Of a DNA stretch of 64,000 nt, positions 37,821-48,104 are shown one piece after another. Position numbers and translations under genes: made by a program. The notes below the pieces were generated by a model. The model searched no databases, had not been told where the DNA came from, and saw only the letters and a list, made by a program, of their open reading frames with translations. The DNA comes from Candidatus Obscuribacterales bacterium (lineage in GTDB: Bacteria > Cyanobacteriota > Vampirovibrionia > Obscuribacterales > Obscuribacteraceae), in NCBI GenBank assembly GCA_019637435.1, contig JAHBVO010000001.1, positions 1,054,001 to 1,118,000 on the forward strand. The letters run 5' to 3'. The number at the start of each line of letters is the position of its first letter. The first letter of the stretch is position 1.

Positions 37821-39284
37821 ATGACGAAGCTGAGATCGAATACGAAGTGGGATAACATCATCGAGGTAATCGATCAGAATCGCTACATGATTCCGCGCCA
37901 CTACAAGTACGGGATGAATGTCGATGCCATGATCTTCAGCAGTCCTGAACTAATTAAGCATGTACTGACCGATCTGTCCCTCGAGCAAGCCGCCAATGTC
38001 GCCACGCTCCCTGGAATCGTGGGAAAGTCGCTCGCTATGCCGGATATGCACCAGGGGTACGGCTTCCCGATCGGTGGTGTTGCCGGCATGGATCCGGAAA
38101 CGGGTGTGGTCTCGCCTGGTGGTGTTGGATTCGATATCAATTGTGGAGTGCGCTTAATTTCCAGTCCTCTAAGTTTTAAAGACGTAGAGTCTAATCTGGA
38201 CGAGCTGGTCACGGCTTTGTTTAAAGCTGTTCCAACCGGGGCTGGAAAAGACGGTCGCATTCATCTCAGTTCGCGAGAGCTTGATGCCGTGCTGAAGGGC
38301 GGATCAAAGTGGGCTGTCAAAGAAGGTTATGGAATCAATGCTGATTTAGAGCGCACCGAGGATGGTGGCTGTTTACCTCACGCTGTTGAAACGGCTGTGA
38401 CTGAGCGGGCGCGAAAGAGGGGCGGCAGTCAGCTTGGAACGCTAGGTTCCGGCAATCACTTCTTGGAAGTAGATGTTGTCGACCAGATTTTCGACAGGGA
38501 AGCGGCCGAAGCATTTGGTTTATTCGACCAGCAAATATGTTTCATGGTGCATTGTGGGTCGCGCGGTCTCGGGCATCAAGTCTGCACTGATTTTGTTGCA
38601 AACATGCAGCCGGTGATGAAGCGCTACGACATAACACTGGCTGATAGAGAACTGGCATGCTGTCCGATTAATTCACCAGAGGGTCAGAGTTATCTTGGCG
38701 CGATGGCTGCGGCTGCCAATTTTGCGTTCGCTAATCGCCAGTGCATAACCGAATGGATTCGGAAAGTGGTGCGCAAACTCTACGGCGGTTCAACGAATCT
38801 GTCGTTGGTCTACGACGTTGCTCACAATATGGCTAAGTTCGAAAATCATACAGTCGACGGCAAAGATATGCGCGTTCTGGTTCATCGGAAAGGTGCTACC
38901 AGAGCTTTTCCTGCTGGACGCCCGGAGCTTGCCGAGATGTTCCGGAAGACCGGACAACCAGTGATTATTCCTGGCGATATGGGACGAGCATCGTATGTTC
39001 TGGTGGGGACAGAGCAGGCGCTTAAGGAAACGTTCGGTAGCGTCTGTCATGGTGCCGGACGATTGATGAGCAGAACGCAAGCAAGGAAGAACAGGCAATC
39101 CAAAGATGTGATTGCGGCATTAAAAGCGCGTGGCGTGATTGCCAAAGCATCGACGCGCGAAGGATTGACCGAAGAAGTGCCGGAAGCATATAAGCCGATC
39201 GACGACGTGGTGCGCGCCGTCAAGGACGCCGGTCTTGCGCGACCAGTCGCGAGATTGAAACCAATTGGAGTGGTTAAAGGATAG
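37821..39284 (+). CDS. rtcB: RNA-splicing ligase RtcB (3'-phosphate/5'-OH)
   Basis: RtcB joins RNA ends with 2',3'-cyclic or 3' phosphate to 5'-hydroxyl using GTP and manganese, for tRNA splicing or RNA repair. Motifs present in this 487-residue protein: GVGFDINCGVRL with Asp105 and Cys108 (metal ligands), LGTLGSGNHFLEV, MVHCGSRGLGHQ and HRKGATRAFPAG. The PGDMGRASYV motif and the guanylylated His in SVCHGAGRLMSR complete the set. The start ATG at 37821 is 74 bp after archease. The bacterium has no need for a splicing partner that I can see, so RNA repair is the likely role. Confidence 0.96.
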   Translation: MTKLRSNTKWDNIIEVIDQNRYMIPRHYKYGMNVDAMIFSSPELIKHVLTDLSLEQAANVATLPGIVGKSLAMPDMHQGYGFPIGGVAGMDPETGVVSPGGVGFDINCGVRLISSPLSFKDVESNLDELVTALFKAVPTGAGKDGRIHLSSRELDAVLKGGSKWAVKEGYGINADLERTEDGGCLPHAVETAVTERARKRGGSQLGTLGSGNHFLEVDVVDQIFDREAAEAFGLFDQQICFMVHCGSRGLGHQVCTDFVANMQPVMKRYDITLADRELACCPINSPEGQSYLGAMAAAANFAFANRQCITEWIRKVVRKLYGGSTNLSLVYDVAHNMAKFENHTVDGKDMRVLVHRKGATRAFPAGRPELAEMFRKTGQPVIIPGDMGRASYVLVGTEQALKETFGSVCHGAGRLMSRTQARKNRQSKDVIAALKARGVIAKASTREGLTEEVPEAYKPIDDVVRAVKDAGLARPVARLKPIGVVKG

Positions 39285-39329
39285 TTTTAAAACGTAAAGT
39301 GATTTTGGAAACCGCAGAAGGAGAGATAA

Positions 39330-40985
39330 ATGACACAGCCCGGCGAGATAATGGATGATCCTCTTTGGTACAAGGATGTTATCGTCTATCAGCTTCACGT
39401 CAAAACATTCTTCGACAGCAACGGCGATGGCTATGGTGACTTTGCTGGTCTGATTGAAAAGCTCGATTACATCGAGCAGTTAGGCGTAAATTGCATCTGG
39501 ATCTTGCCATTTTATCCTTCGCCGTTGCGCGACGATGGTTATGACATCGCTGATTACGTCAGTATCAACCCGCTTTACGGTACGATGCAGGACGCGAAAA
39601 ATTTCATCAAGGAAGCGCATCGTCGCAACATCCGAGTGATCACCGAGCTTGTTATCAATCACACTTCCGATCAACACGAGTGGTTTAAACGCGCGAAGGC
39701 TGCGCCTCCTGACAGTAACGAACGCAACTATTATGTATGGAGCGACACCGACACAAAATTCGATGATGCTCGCATCATCTTTATTGATACCGAGGCGTCC
39801 AATTGGACCTGGGATTCAACCGCAAAGGCTTACTATTGGCACCGCTTCTTCAGCCATCAGCCGGATTTGAACTTTGATAATCCCGAAGTCACCAACGCCG
39901 TTTTAGATGTGATGCGCTTCTGGCTCGACATCGGTGTCGATGGTTTTCGTCTGGATGCGATTCCGTACCTTATCGAACGAGAAGGCACCAACTGCGAAAA
40001 CTTGCCGGAAACGCACGCGATTCTCAAACAATTTCGCGCCGCATTAGATAAGGACTATAAGAATAAACTGTTTCTTGCGGAGGCTAACCAATGGCCTGCT
40101 GACGTGATTCAATACTTCGGCAGTGGAACAGACGAATGCCACATGGCCTATCACTTCCCCCTCATGCCGCGGATCTTCATGGCTTTGCACCAGCAAACGC
40201 GAACACCGATTGTTGAAATCATGCGGCAAACACCGGACATCCCGGAATCCTGTCAATGGGCGATATTCTTGCGCAACCACGACGAACTGACACTAGAGAT
40301 GGTGACGGATGAAGAACGTGACTATATGTACGCAGCTTATGCGGAACATCCGATTATGCGCTGCAACGTCGGTATTCGTAGGCGCTTGGCGCCGTTGCTG
40401 GAGAACAGTCGTCCGCGTGTTGAATTGGCGAACAGCCTGTTGTTTTCAATGCCGGGTACGCCGATTGTTTATTACGGCGACGAAATCGGAATGGGCGATA
40501 ACGTTTACCTCGGAGATAGAAACGGCGTTCGCACGCCGATGCAGTGGAACGGCGATCGCAACGGCGGGTTTTCACGCGCTTCCTTTGCGCAGCTCTATTC
40601 GCCGCCCTTGATGGATCCTGTGAGCGGCTACCAGGTGATTAACGTCGAAGCTCAGCAACTCGACAAGTCCTCATTGTTGCACTGGATGCGCAGAATTATT
40701 CGCTTGCGCAAACAGTACAAAGTGTTTGGTCGGGGCACAATCGAGTTCATCGAACCAGCTAACAGAAAAGTTCTTGCTTATATACGGCGCTATGAAAATG
40801 AAACGGTTTTGTGTCTCGCCAACCTCTCATACTCTCCTCAATCAGCGGATCTTCATCTTGAGAAATACGCAGGCAAAACGCCGGTTGAGATGTTCGGCAT
40901 GGAAGCGTTTCACGAGATAACTGAGCAACCATATGTGGTGACATTCGCACCTTATGGTTTCTACTGGTTGCTGCTGGAAAAATAA
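39330..40985 (+). CDS. treS: Trehalose synthase (maltose alpha-D-glucosyltransferase)
   Basis: A 551-residue GH13 enzyme that interconverts maltose and trehalose by internal rearrangement. The catalytic residues are visible: nucleophile Asp209 in [11 protein letters not shown], acid/base Glu251 in LFLAEANQ, and Asp318 in [10 protein letters not shown]. The early motif [17 protein letters not shown] and QWN-type [17 protein letters not shown] are typical of TreS (GH13_16). It lies 45 bp after rtcB behind a GAAGGAGAG site, so it is likely co-transcribed. Trehalose protects against drying or osmotic stress. Confidence 0.92.
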   Translation: MTQPGEIMDDPLWYKDVIVYQLHVKTFFDSNGDGYGDFAGLIEKLDYIEQLGVNCIWILPFYPSPLRDDGYDIADYVSINPLYGTMQDAKNFIKEAHRRNIRVITELVINHTSDQHEWFKRAKAAPPDSNERNYYVWSDTDTKFDDARIIFIDTEASNWTWDSTAKAYYWHRFFSHQPDLNFDNPEVTNAVLDVMRFWLDIGVDGFRLDAIPYLIEREGTNCENLPETHAILKQFRAALDKDYKNKLFLAEANQWPADVIQYFGSGTDECHMAYHFPLMPRIFMALHQQTRTPIVEIMRQTPDIPESCQWAIFLRNHDELTLEMVTDEERDYMYAAYAEHPIMRCNVGIRRRLAPLLENSRPRVELANSLLFSMPGTPIVYYGDEIGMGDNVYLGDRNGVRTPMQWNGDRNGGFSRASFAQLYSPPLMDPVSGYQVINVEAQQLDKSSLLHWMRRIIRLRKQYKVFGRGTIEFIEPANRKVLAYIRRYENETVLCLANLSYSPQSADLHLEKYAGKTPVEMFGMEAFHEITEQPYVVTFAPYGFYWLLLEK

Positions 40986-41000
40986 TGTGCGGCAATCACC

Positions 41001-42305
41001 TCAGGGCTTCAGTTTTAGCGCTTTGATGACCGCCGCCCTCAGATCCGGCACAATGTATCCTTGAGAGGTTTCCTTGCCGGTTTTGTATAGGAGTTGGTCG
41101 GCTTTCGCCGGAGTCAATTTGGGTTCGAGGCTCATGAGCAGTGCAATTGCTCCAGACCAGTGAGGAGCGGCATAAGAAGTCCCGGAGCCGGAAGCTGCAG
41201 TCGATATCGCATTACTGTACGTTCGAACATTTACGGACGGAGCAACGGCTTTGAATGGCCCGTACGTAGACTGAGTCCAGTACATGTCATTTTCATCAAT
41301 TCCTCCGACTCTGCGAATTGTCTTTTTTGACTTGCTTGGATCTTCAATCGGGTCATTGCCAGCCGCGTTGATCAGGATATCCTTATGCTTTGAAAGCATT
41401 TTGGCAATGTCTTGTATCAACTCCGAACCATTGTAGGTTGGCAAACCGAATGACTGAAGGCTGAGGTTGATAGCAGATGGACCGCCCCTCTCCGCTTGAT
41501 GGTCTACACACCAGTTAAGCGCTCGGATGACGTCGATAGTATCGATTTGTCCTGCAGCGTTTGATACCCGGCAACACGTCAGCGCGACCGACGGGGCTGT
41601 ATGCGATGCTACGCCGGCAAGCAATATGCCATTATTAGTGGTGGCGGCCGCAATCGCGGCAACCGCGGTGCCGTGAACCTGTGGGTCTCCAGCTGCTTCT
41701 GGTACGCCATCCAGTCCGCCGACGAAATTGAACTGAGTGATATTCGTCCACTCGTTCGATACGGGAGTGCATCCCGAGTCAATTATAGTCAGTCTGGGCT
41801 GTGCAACCTGTGATACGTTCTTCGCCTCGAGCAAGCAGCGCATTTCGCTGAAATTGATCTGTTGAAGGTTGAGTTGGTTGGCAAACTCTGGATCGTTGAT
41901 TGAGGGGACGCATTGGTTCAACTTGCTGGCGAATTTGATCTCTGCTGTGCTGAGATCCGGGTCTGCCGAGTTCTTAACGCTATACAAAGCTGATTTTACA
42001 GACCCTGATCTCGGCTGCACTTCTAAGATCACATAATGTTCGGTCTTTGACCTGATCTCGTTGACGACCATCAGTCCGCGCTTTTGCAAACGGGTTTTGA
42101 ATTTGTCTATATCTACATTCGGGCGACTCATTATGAGTACGCTCTGTCCCGCCGGAATTCGCTTGGCCTGAGCGATTTGAGGAAATACCGACAGGAGAAT
42201 GAAGAACGAAAACAAATAGAGGGTCTGTATTGTTCCTCTTTTAGGAAACAATTCGTGAGCGGTTCGACTTCGAAATGAAGCCACGCCGTGACTCGGTAAT
42301 TTCAA
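41001..42305 (-). CDS. Secreted subtilisin-like serine protease
   Basis: This is an S8-family protease of 434 residues. An N-terminal membrane or signal segment lies at about 28-47 (LYLFSFFILLSVFPQIAQA), then an I9-like pro-domain (about 52-98). The catalytic triad is Asp176 (TIIDSGC), His211 (HGTAVAAIAA) and Ser377 (GSGTSYAAP), with oxyanion Asn315. The start could be a later Met, but the hydrophobic segment stays close to the N-terminus either way. It converges on treS with 15 bp between them. Confidence 0.93.
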   Translation of the reverse strand: MKLPSHGVASFRSRTAHELFPKRGTIQTLYLFSFFILLSVFPQIAQAKRIPAGQSVLIMSRPNVDIDKFKTRLQKRGLMVVNEIRSKTEHYVILEVQPRSGSVKSALYSVKNSADPDLSTAEIKFASKLNQCVPSINDPEFANQLNLQQINFSEMRCLLEAKNVSQVAQPRLTIIDSGCTPVSNEWTNITQFNFVGGLDGVPEAAGDPQVHGTAVAAIAAATTNNGILLAGVASHTAPSVALTCCRVSNAAGQIDTIDVIRALNWCVDHQAERGGPSAINLSLQSFGLPTYNGSELIQDIAKMLSKHKDILINAAGNDPIEDPSKSKKTIRRVGGIDENDMYWTQSTYGPFKAVAPSVNVRTYSNAISTAASGSGTSYAAPHWSGAIALLMSLEPKLTPAKADQLLYKTGKETSQGYIVPDLRAAVIKALKLKP

Positions 42306-42509
42306 AATCTAATTCTCCAACACAGGAAGATTCGACTGTTGCGAAACTCGCACGGCTACCTTTTCAATCTTATGGTAGTTTCATGGTACCACCGGCTGAG
42401 GCCTGCCGCAGATAAAATCTTGACGTTACCCGAGGCGCTATTGCCTCCTGGGTTTGTTATTCTTCAGATCGTTTGCATGTTTGTGAGAACTAGCTTTGAG
42501 TTATTGCTA

Positions 42510-42956
42510 CTAGCCGGCTTTCTTGGTCAGCTCTCTTGCTTTTGAGAAGTCCGCTTCTGCAGCTCCAGTTTGACCGCACTCCTGTTTGGATTTGCCGCGC
42601 AGGTCATACTCTTCGGCCGAATTCGCGGTCATCGCGGCAGCCTTTTTGAAATCCACTTTCGCCGCTTCTTTTTTTCCGAGTTGTCGATTGGTAAGGCCTC
42701 GGTAGTAGAATCCACCGATGCATTTCGGATCTAATTCGACAACGGTGTTGAAACGTTCCAATGCAACTTTGAAATCTTTGGACTCGTAGCGACGTTTGCC
42801 GTCAGCATAGAGGTCGCTTGCCAGATTGGCTTTGGCATTGGCGCCGGCTCCGCCACTTCCGGGTGCAGGCGGCTCACCCTGCTCCTTGGCAAGAGCGGTT
42901 GGTGCTGTGAGGACGAGCGCGCTGATTAGCGCAAGGAAAGTATTTTTGATGGTCAT
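42510..42956 (-). CDS. Small secreted TPR protein
   Basis: The true start is the ATG at 42956, with GGAGAAGGAC directly upstream, giving 148 residues. Residues 1-24 are a signal peptide (MTIKNTFLALISALVLTAPTALA). Two TPR units follow (for example DFKVALERFNTVVELDPKC and YYRGLTNRQLGKKEAA), a short helical scaffold. I cannot tell what it binds. It lies next to the SGNH-like gene on the same strand with 71 bp between. Confidence 0.82.
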   Translation of the reverse strand: MTIKNTFLALISALVLTAPTALAKEQGEPPAPGSGGAGANAKANLASDLYADGKRRYESKDFKVALERFNTVVELDPKCIGGFYYRGLTNRQLGKKEAAKVDFKKAAAMTANSAEEYDLRGKSKQECGQTGAAEADFSKARELTKKAG

Positions 42957-43027
42957 GTCCTTCTCCGGAACTGTTTCACAACGTGTTTCCTGGGCTGCCA
43001 TTATCGCATTATCGCAAACGTTTTTGC

Positions 43028-44092
43028 TTAATCGTTAAGAGTCGCGCTGCGCGGCGTCTTCCTGCTGGCTGTCTCCGTTAAGTAGGATGACAAAATGCTC
43101 GCAATTTTCTCACCACCCGACTGGCTGAGGTGAATCGGATCTAGAAAATCCGTTTTTGTAAAACTATCCTCTTCAGTGAGGTCTAGATATTCCGCATCGT
43201 ATTGTTTGCACAAATCTTGAATTTCATTTGATAACTGTGGTTGCAGTTTCCGAAACTCGGCAACATCCTCGCTTTTCAGCATAGGCATGGAAATTACACT
43301 TGCTTCGATTTTTTGCATTTGTAGAAACCGCAGGGTTTCATCTAGAAACCGCATCTGGTGCTCACAGTCTTTGCTTGAGTACACAAAATTGTCCGGGTAC
43401 ATCTTGATCTTGTCGTTAAAAACTTGTTTGTCGTCTGGAAGAAAAACAAATCGACCCGGAGCCATTGTCGAAATAGGCGCTCGGACCATGCTTTGAAAAA
43501 CCGCATATAGCTTACTTCCAACGGTTGGAAACGCCAGATCGTACATTGCTCCAAGTGGAACGCTCGATGAAAAGTAACGGTAATAATCAGAGCGTCCGGG
43601 AAAAGGTAGACCGTTGCTGAGAAAAGATCGTGGTGTCACTGTCAGTATCACACGTTTTGGTTTCCGCAAATCAGAAAACAAACTCTCTGCAATTACGAGG
43701 TAATCCGATACCAGGCTTCCGGGCTGGCTGACGATGAATGTTCTCAGCTCGCCGCCGTCATGGTTCAGTTGTGATTCAATCGCATAGCTGCGATGGTCGA
43801 GAGCAAAATCAAGTTTTGTTCCAGCAACTTTCGCATCAGCAGATCTCAGACCACCGAGTTGCGAATCACCGAAAACAAAGATGTCCGGCGCCGAAGTCGA
43901 ACTCTGGTAATCCCTGGCTATCCAGTATCCAAAGGGTTTAGCGCAAGTCGGCGCAAATTCGTTTGCTCTGGGCCAACGCCAGCATTCTGATGTTTCCGCC
44001 CAGACATTTCCAAAAGCTAGAGCGCCTGTCAATAATAAGAGACCAGCAATCATATGCCGCGCAAATCGCACTGATTTTGCTCTACTCGCCAT
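43028..44092 (-). CDS. Secreted SGNH/GDSL-like (DltD-like) protein
   Basis: A 354-residue protein with a signal or anchor segment (about 13-31). The block-I motif appears as VFGDSQLGGL and the block-V motif as DPIHLSQSGGE (Asp and His two residues apart). This pattern belongs to SGNH hydrolases, including DltD-like acyl-transfer proteins. The Ser in GDSQ would be the nucleophile. The substrate (a cell-envelope acyl group is a fair guess) is unknown. It is divergent from the glycerophosphodiesterase gene across about 88 bp. Confidence 0.75.
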   Translation of the reverse strand: MASRAKSVRFARHMIAGLLLLTGALAFGNVWAETSECWRWPRANEFAPTCAKPFGYWIARDYQSSTSAPDIFVFGDSQLGGLRSADAKVAGTKLDFALDHRSYAIESQLNHDGGELRTFIVSQPGSLVSDYLVIAESLFSDLRKPKRVILTVTPRSFLSNGLPFPGRSDYYRYFSSSVPLGAMYDLAFPTVGSKLYAVFQSMVRAPISTMAPGRFVFLPDDKQVFNDKIKMYPDNFVYSSKDCEHQMRFLDETLRFLQMQKIEASVISMPMLKSEDVAEFRKLQPQLSNEIQDLCKQYDAEYLDLTEEDSFTKTDFLDPIHLSQSGGEKIASILSSYLTETASRKTPRSATLND

Positions 44093-44180
44093 CCTTTAAT
44101 CATCTGAAAATTTCACAGATTGATCCAGGCAACTTCGTTTAGAATGATGCGGTCTTCTGTATGTGCAAAAGAGGTGTGTT

Positions 44181-45023
44181 ATGCAACTGCCTGGATGTGG
44201 TCGAGCTTTTTCGGTTTTTGCCGCAGCTTCGATTCTTCTGTCCTCATCGGTGTTTCCAGCGTTTGCTGCGGAATCAAAACGACCGCTTGTCATTGCACAT
44301 CGGGGTGGAAAAAAATGGGCTCCCGAAAACACAATGGCCGGATTTGCCAAGAGTTTAAAGGCTGGAGCCGATGGTGTAGAGCTGGATATCCACCGATGCA
44401 AATCTGGAGAGCTGGTTGTAATTCACGATGAAACTCTCGATAGGACTACTGATGGCAAGGGCTTCATCAAAGATAAGACCTGGGACGAGTTGAAAACTCT
44501 GAGCGCAGGTAAATGGTACAGCGACGAATTTGCAGAAGAGAAACTGCCGCTGCTCACCGATGTTTTAAAACTTGCCGACGGAAAAATGATCGTCAACATT
44601 GAGATCAAGAATTCGCCGATTGAATATCCGGGCATCGAGGATGATCTCGCAAAGGTTCTGAAGGACTACAAGTATCCGGAGAAAATCCTCATCAGCTCCT
44701 TTGACCACGAACTTATCAGACGTGTCCACAAAAAAATGCCGAACATAGAAGCCGCATTTTTAGACGCAGGAATCGTTGCCGACGTGGGCAAATATGCCAA
44801 CTCGATCGGAGCGAAAGCCTGGAATGCAGGGTATTCAGAGATGCGTGCCGACGCCGTCGAACGCGCGCATAAGGCTGGTCTGGCAGTCAACGTCTGGACC
44901 GTGGACGGAACGAAACATTGGAACGACATGCTTGAGATTAAGGTTGACGGCATCGTGACGGACGATCCTGGGGGTTTGATTCACCATCTGAAACAGCATG
45001 GCGGTTCCCAAAGCAGTAACTAA
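44181..45023 (+). CDS. Secreted glycerophosphodiester phosphodiesterase
   Basis: A GDPD enzyme that cleaves deacylated phospholipid headgroups to glycerol-3-phosphate. I chose the ATG at 44181 with AGAGGTG upstream (280 residues); an in-frame GTG 18 bp upstream is less likely. A signal peptide ending AFA is followed by the active-site start VIAHRGGKKWAPENTMAGF. Then come GADGVELDIHRCKSGELVVIHDETLDRTTDGKG and the C-terminal NVWTVDG. All catalytic residues (His and Glu in HRG, ELD and HD) are present. It may help recover phosphate and glycerol. Confidence 0.95.
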   Translation: MQLPGCGRAFSVFAAASILLSSSVFPAFAAESKRPLVIAHRGGKKWAPENTMAGFAKSLKAGADGVELDIHRCKSGELVVIHDETLDRTTDGKGFIKDKTWDELKTLSAGKWYSDEFAEEKLPLLTDVLKLADGKMIVNIEIKNSPIEYPGIEDDLAKVLKDYKYPEKILISSFDHELIRRVHKKMPNIEAAFLDAGIVADVGKYANSIGAKAWNAGYSEMRADAVERAHKAGLAVNVWTVDGTKHWNDMLEIKVDGIVTDDPGGLIHHLKQHGGSQSSN

Positions 45024-45077
45024 GCGACGTTTCGTACCACTGTTTAAATTTGTAGCCCATTAATTTATCAAGCCGGA

Positions 45078-45106
45078 TTGAGTTTCAGCCGTTTGAGACA
45101 TATATA
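45078..45106 (+). promoter_or_regulatory. Candidate sigma-70 promoter of the response regulator-kinase pair
   Basis: A -35 like TTGAGT (45078-45083), exactly 17 bases, and a -10 like TATATA (45101-45106). The predicted start near 45113 leaves a leader of about 62 bases before the ATG at 45175. Confidence 0.45.
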
Positions 45107-45174
45107 GATGTGGAATTGCTTCCATAGAGGAAAGCTCGAATAGTTTCTTTAGGGGAAGGACCTGGATTTAGACT

Positions 45175-45855
45175 ATGGCTAAAATTCTGCTCGTGGAAGA
45201 CGATGACAGTCTTGCATTTTTGTTGAAAATGCAGTTGGAGCAATCGCGACACCTGATTGATGTGGCGCGCAGAGGGCTAGATGCACTTTCTCAGCTTCGG
45301 GGAAATTCGTCTTACGAACTGGTTATTCTCGACTGGATGCTGCCGGATATTGCGGGCGTCGATGTTTGCAAACAGTACCGATCGTCCGGTGGACGCACTC
45401 CGGTCCTGATGCTGACGGCGAAGGGAACTGTCGAGGATAAGGCGACTGGTTTAAACGCTGGTGCCGACGATTATCTTGTGAAACCTTTTCACCCGACGGA
45501 ACTTGACGCCCGTGTCAATGCGCTATTGAGGCGTCCAGCAACCTATGCAGGCAAGAAGCTGTCGATACGTGATATCGAATTAGATACCGCTTCTGGTACC
45601 GTAATGCGTGGCGGCAACGAAGTCGAGTTGACTGCGAAAGAGTTTAGTCTACTGGAACTATTGATGCGTTATCCGGGTCAGAGCTTCTCTCTGGAAGCCA
45701 TTCTCGACAGAGTTTGGGACAGCGACTCGGCAGCGTCGATTGATACTGTTCGAACTCACATGAAAACCTTGAGAAAGAAAATCGGCGACAACAATGAAGC
45801 CGACGGCATCATTCGAACCAAGCGCGGACAGGGGTATCGCATAGTCGACCATTGA
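45175..45855 (+). CDS. OmpR-family response regulator
   Basis: A 226-residue regulator with a receiver domain (Asp9/Asp10, phospho-accepting Asp53, Thr81, Lys103) and a C-terminal winged helix ending in GQGYRIVDH. It is the partner of the CHASE3-PAS kinase 16 bp downstream. It is similar in layout to the orphan regulator at 59.1 kb (both begin MAK(I/V)L(L/V)VEDD and have ILDW at the phosphorylation site). Confidence 0.95.
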   Translation: MAKILLVEDDDSLAFLLKMQLEQSRHLIDVARRGLDALSQLRGNSSYELVILDWMLPDIAGVDVCKQYRSSGGRTPVLMLTAKGTVEDKATGLNAGADDYLVKPFHPTELDARVNALLRRPATYAGKKLSIRDIELDTASGTVMRGGNEVELTAKEFSLLELLMRYPGQSFSLEAILDRVWDSDSAASIDTVRTHMKTLRKKIGDNNEADGIIRTKRGQGYRIVDH

Positions 45856-45871
45856 GCATGCGAAGAAACCG

Positions 45872-48016
45872 ATGTCAAAGCTATCTCAGCAAATTAAGAA
45901 GTGGATTTCGGTGTTTGACACACCGACCATAACCACGATAGCTATTTTCTTGACTGTTATTTTGCTGATGCACATCGGTCAGATTTCCGTCAGGGAGTGC
46001 TTCAAGAGGCTCGAAGACACAGGTATCTCGCAACAACGATTATCTATTCTGACGACGCTCGACCAAATCAAATACTATCTATCGAAGGCAGAAGCCTCGG
46101 AGATTGCGTACATCTGGTCGAACCAGAAAAAATATCTTGACCAATATAATGCTAACTTTGCGACGGTAGACCAACACGTCGCAGAGCTTGATATGCGTCT
46201 TCACGGCAAGCATAGAATGATTTCCGACGAGATTCGTGAGTACATTCGTGTGCGACGTGAATGCGCCGAAGAGGTTATCGCGCTGCGACAAAAAGAAGGA
46301 TTAGAGGCTGCGGTTGCCCATGGAGAACGCCTTGGCGAGGCAACTGTAACGAAGCACCTCGAGGTCATGGTCGACGATCTAGCTAACCGCGCCGACCTCG
46401 AGTTTCAACTACAGGGAAGAGACCTCGATAACGGAAGTCGAACGGCAATATACGGTATCTTCCTTTTGATGATTGTTGCGCTTGTTATTTTAGTTGTCGT
46501 TATCGCAATCGTTAATCGTTACGTCAACGAGCGAAAGAATGCAGAGCTGTCTCTTCGCGATGCGGAACGCAGATTCCGAGCGGTTTTCAATCAGACATTC
46601 CAGTTTAGCGGCTTGCTGTCACCGGATGGTATTGTGCTTGAGGCAAATCAGTCTGCCGTAGATTTCGCTGGTGGAAACCTGCAAACTGTTCAAGAGAAAT
46701 ATTTTTGGGACACGCCCTGGTGGTCTTATTCAGCAGATGTGCAGAACCAGCTCAAAGACGCGATTCGGAGAGCCGCTAAGGGCGAGATGGTGCGCTTTGA
46801 ATCTGCGGTAGAAGGTTCGAGTGGTGATCGTGCCACTGTAGACTTTTCAGTCAAGCCAATCAAAGAAGAGAACGGAGATGTTTCTTTCTTGATCGCCGAG
46901 GCAAGAGATATAACAGAGCGAGTTAGAGCTGAAGAAGCCCTGGCCGAGCGTGAAGCGCGAATGCGCGCTATAGTAGACACAGCGCCTGATGGAATTGTAA
47001 CCGTGAATTCTGATGGGACGCTTGAGTCTTTGAACCGGTCGCTGGAGCGACTGTTGGGATATAAATCTGAAGATCTGATTGGTCACGATGTTAACGCAAT
47101 ACTTCCACACTTGTTGTCCGGCGGTGATGAAGGGGAAAGTAGTCCACTGCGGACGGGTGAGCGCCGTATCTTTGGCGTCGGACGGGAGTTCTTCGGAGTG
47201 AAGAAGGACGGCGAAAAGGTTCCGGTGGAAGTTTCGCTCAGTGTGATCAATCTGGGAAATCAGCAAATTTTGACTGGTATCGTCCGCGATATTACGGAGA
47301 GAAAGGAAGCTGAACAGCGAGTAAAGGATTTTTATTCGACAGTTTCTCATGAATTGAGAACGCCACTTACGGCAATACGCACCGCTCTCGGTATCATGGA
47401 GCATTCGTTCATGGGCGAGTTGACTGAACAGGCTCGCCCGGTTGTTCAAGTCGCGAGTAAGGAAACCGATCGTCTGATTCGGCTTATCAACGACATTCTG
47501 GACATCAGAAAGATCGAAGCTGGCAAGCTTGATTTGAAACTGAAGAAACTTGACCCCCGCGAAATTATTAATAGAGCAATCGACGGAGTCAACACTCTTG
47601 CTGATGAGGCTGGTATAAAACTGGAGAAGGAGTTGCCTGAGACGAGACGCATTCTCGCTGACGAGGACAGGCTTCAGCAGGTCCTGACCAATCTTCTGTC
47701 CAATGCGATCAAATGGTCGCCTGTTGATGGTGTTGTGAAAATAACTATAAAAGAAATCGACCAGCGTTGCCGGTTCGAAGTGATGGATGAGGGACCAGGA
47801 ATTCCCGAAGACGAAATTGATAAGTTATTCGGCCGATTTCAGCAAGTCTCCTCGCGCGATGACCGTTCTCGTGGAGGTACCGGGCTGGGCTTGGCGATCG
47901 CAAAGGCAATCGTTGAGCAGCACGGTGGTGACATCGGAGTCGAACTTCAGAACGGGGATGGCAAAGGTTCGATGTTCTGGTTCGAGTTGCCGCTCGAATT
48001 GAAGTTGTCTGCGTGA
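45872..48016 (+). CDS. CHASE3-PAS-PAS sensor histidine kinase
   Basis: A 714-residue hybrid-free kinase. Two membrane segments (about 19-38 and 193-214) bracket a CHASE3-like helical sensor (about 45-190). Two PAS domains follow (about 230-350 and 360-485), each ending in a DITER motif (ITERVRAEEAL and ITERKEAEQRV). HisKA has His in YSTVSHELRTPLTAIRTA, and HATPase motifs are NLLSNAIKWSPVDG, DEGPGIPEDEI and GTGLGLAIAKAIVEQHGG. The kinase and the regulator upstream form one unit. Confidence 0.95.
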   Translation: MSKLSQQIKKWISVFDTPTITTIAIFLTVILLMHIGQISVRECFKRLEDTGISQQRLSILTTLDQIKYYLSKAEASEIAYIWSNQKKYLDQYNANFATVDQHVAELDMRLHGKHRMISDEIREYIRVRRECAEEVIALRQKEGLEAAVAHGERLGEATVTKHLEVMVDDLANRADLEFQLQGRDLDNGSRTAIYGIFLLMIVALVILVVVIAIVNRYVNERKNAELSLRDAERRFRAVFNQTFQFSGLLSPDGIVLEANQSAVDFAGGNLQTVQEKYFWDTPWWSYSADVQNQLKDAIRRAAKGEMVRFESAVEGSSGDRATVDFSVKPIKEENGDVSFLIAEARDITERVRAEEALAEREARMRAIVDTAPDGIVTVNSDGTLESLNRSLERLLGYKSEDLIGHDVNAILPHLLSGGDEGESSPLRTGERRIFGVGREFFGVKKDGEKVPVEVSLSVINLGNQQILTGIVRDITERKEAEQRVKDFYSTVSHELRTPLTAIRTALGIMEHSFMGELTEQARPVVQVASKETDRLIRLINDILDIRKIEAGKLDLKLKKLDPREIINRAIDGVNTLADEAGIKLEKELPETRRILADEDRLQQVLTNLLSNAIKWSPVDGVVKITIKEIDQRCRFEVMDEGPGIPEDEIDKLFGRFQQVSSRDDRSRGGTGLGLAIAKAIVEQHGGDIGVELQNGDGKGSMFWFELPLELKLSA

Positions 48017-48104
48017 GAGCGTAGCAGTCTGCATCAGCGCAGGTTGTGCCAGGGGGAGACGTTCTTTCTAGTGCTGGGTACGGTCAGGCTTGATCCGGTA
48101 CCTG

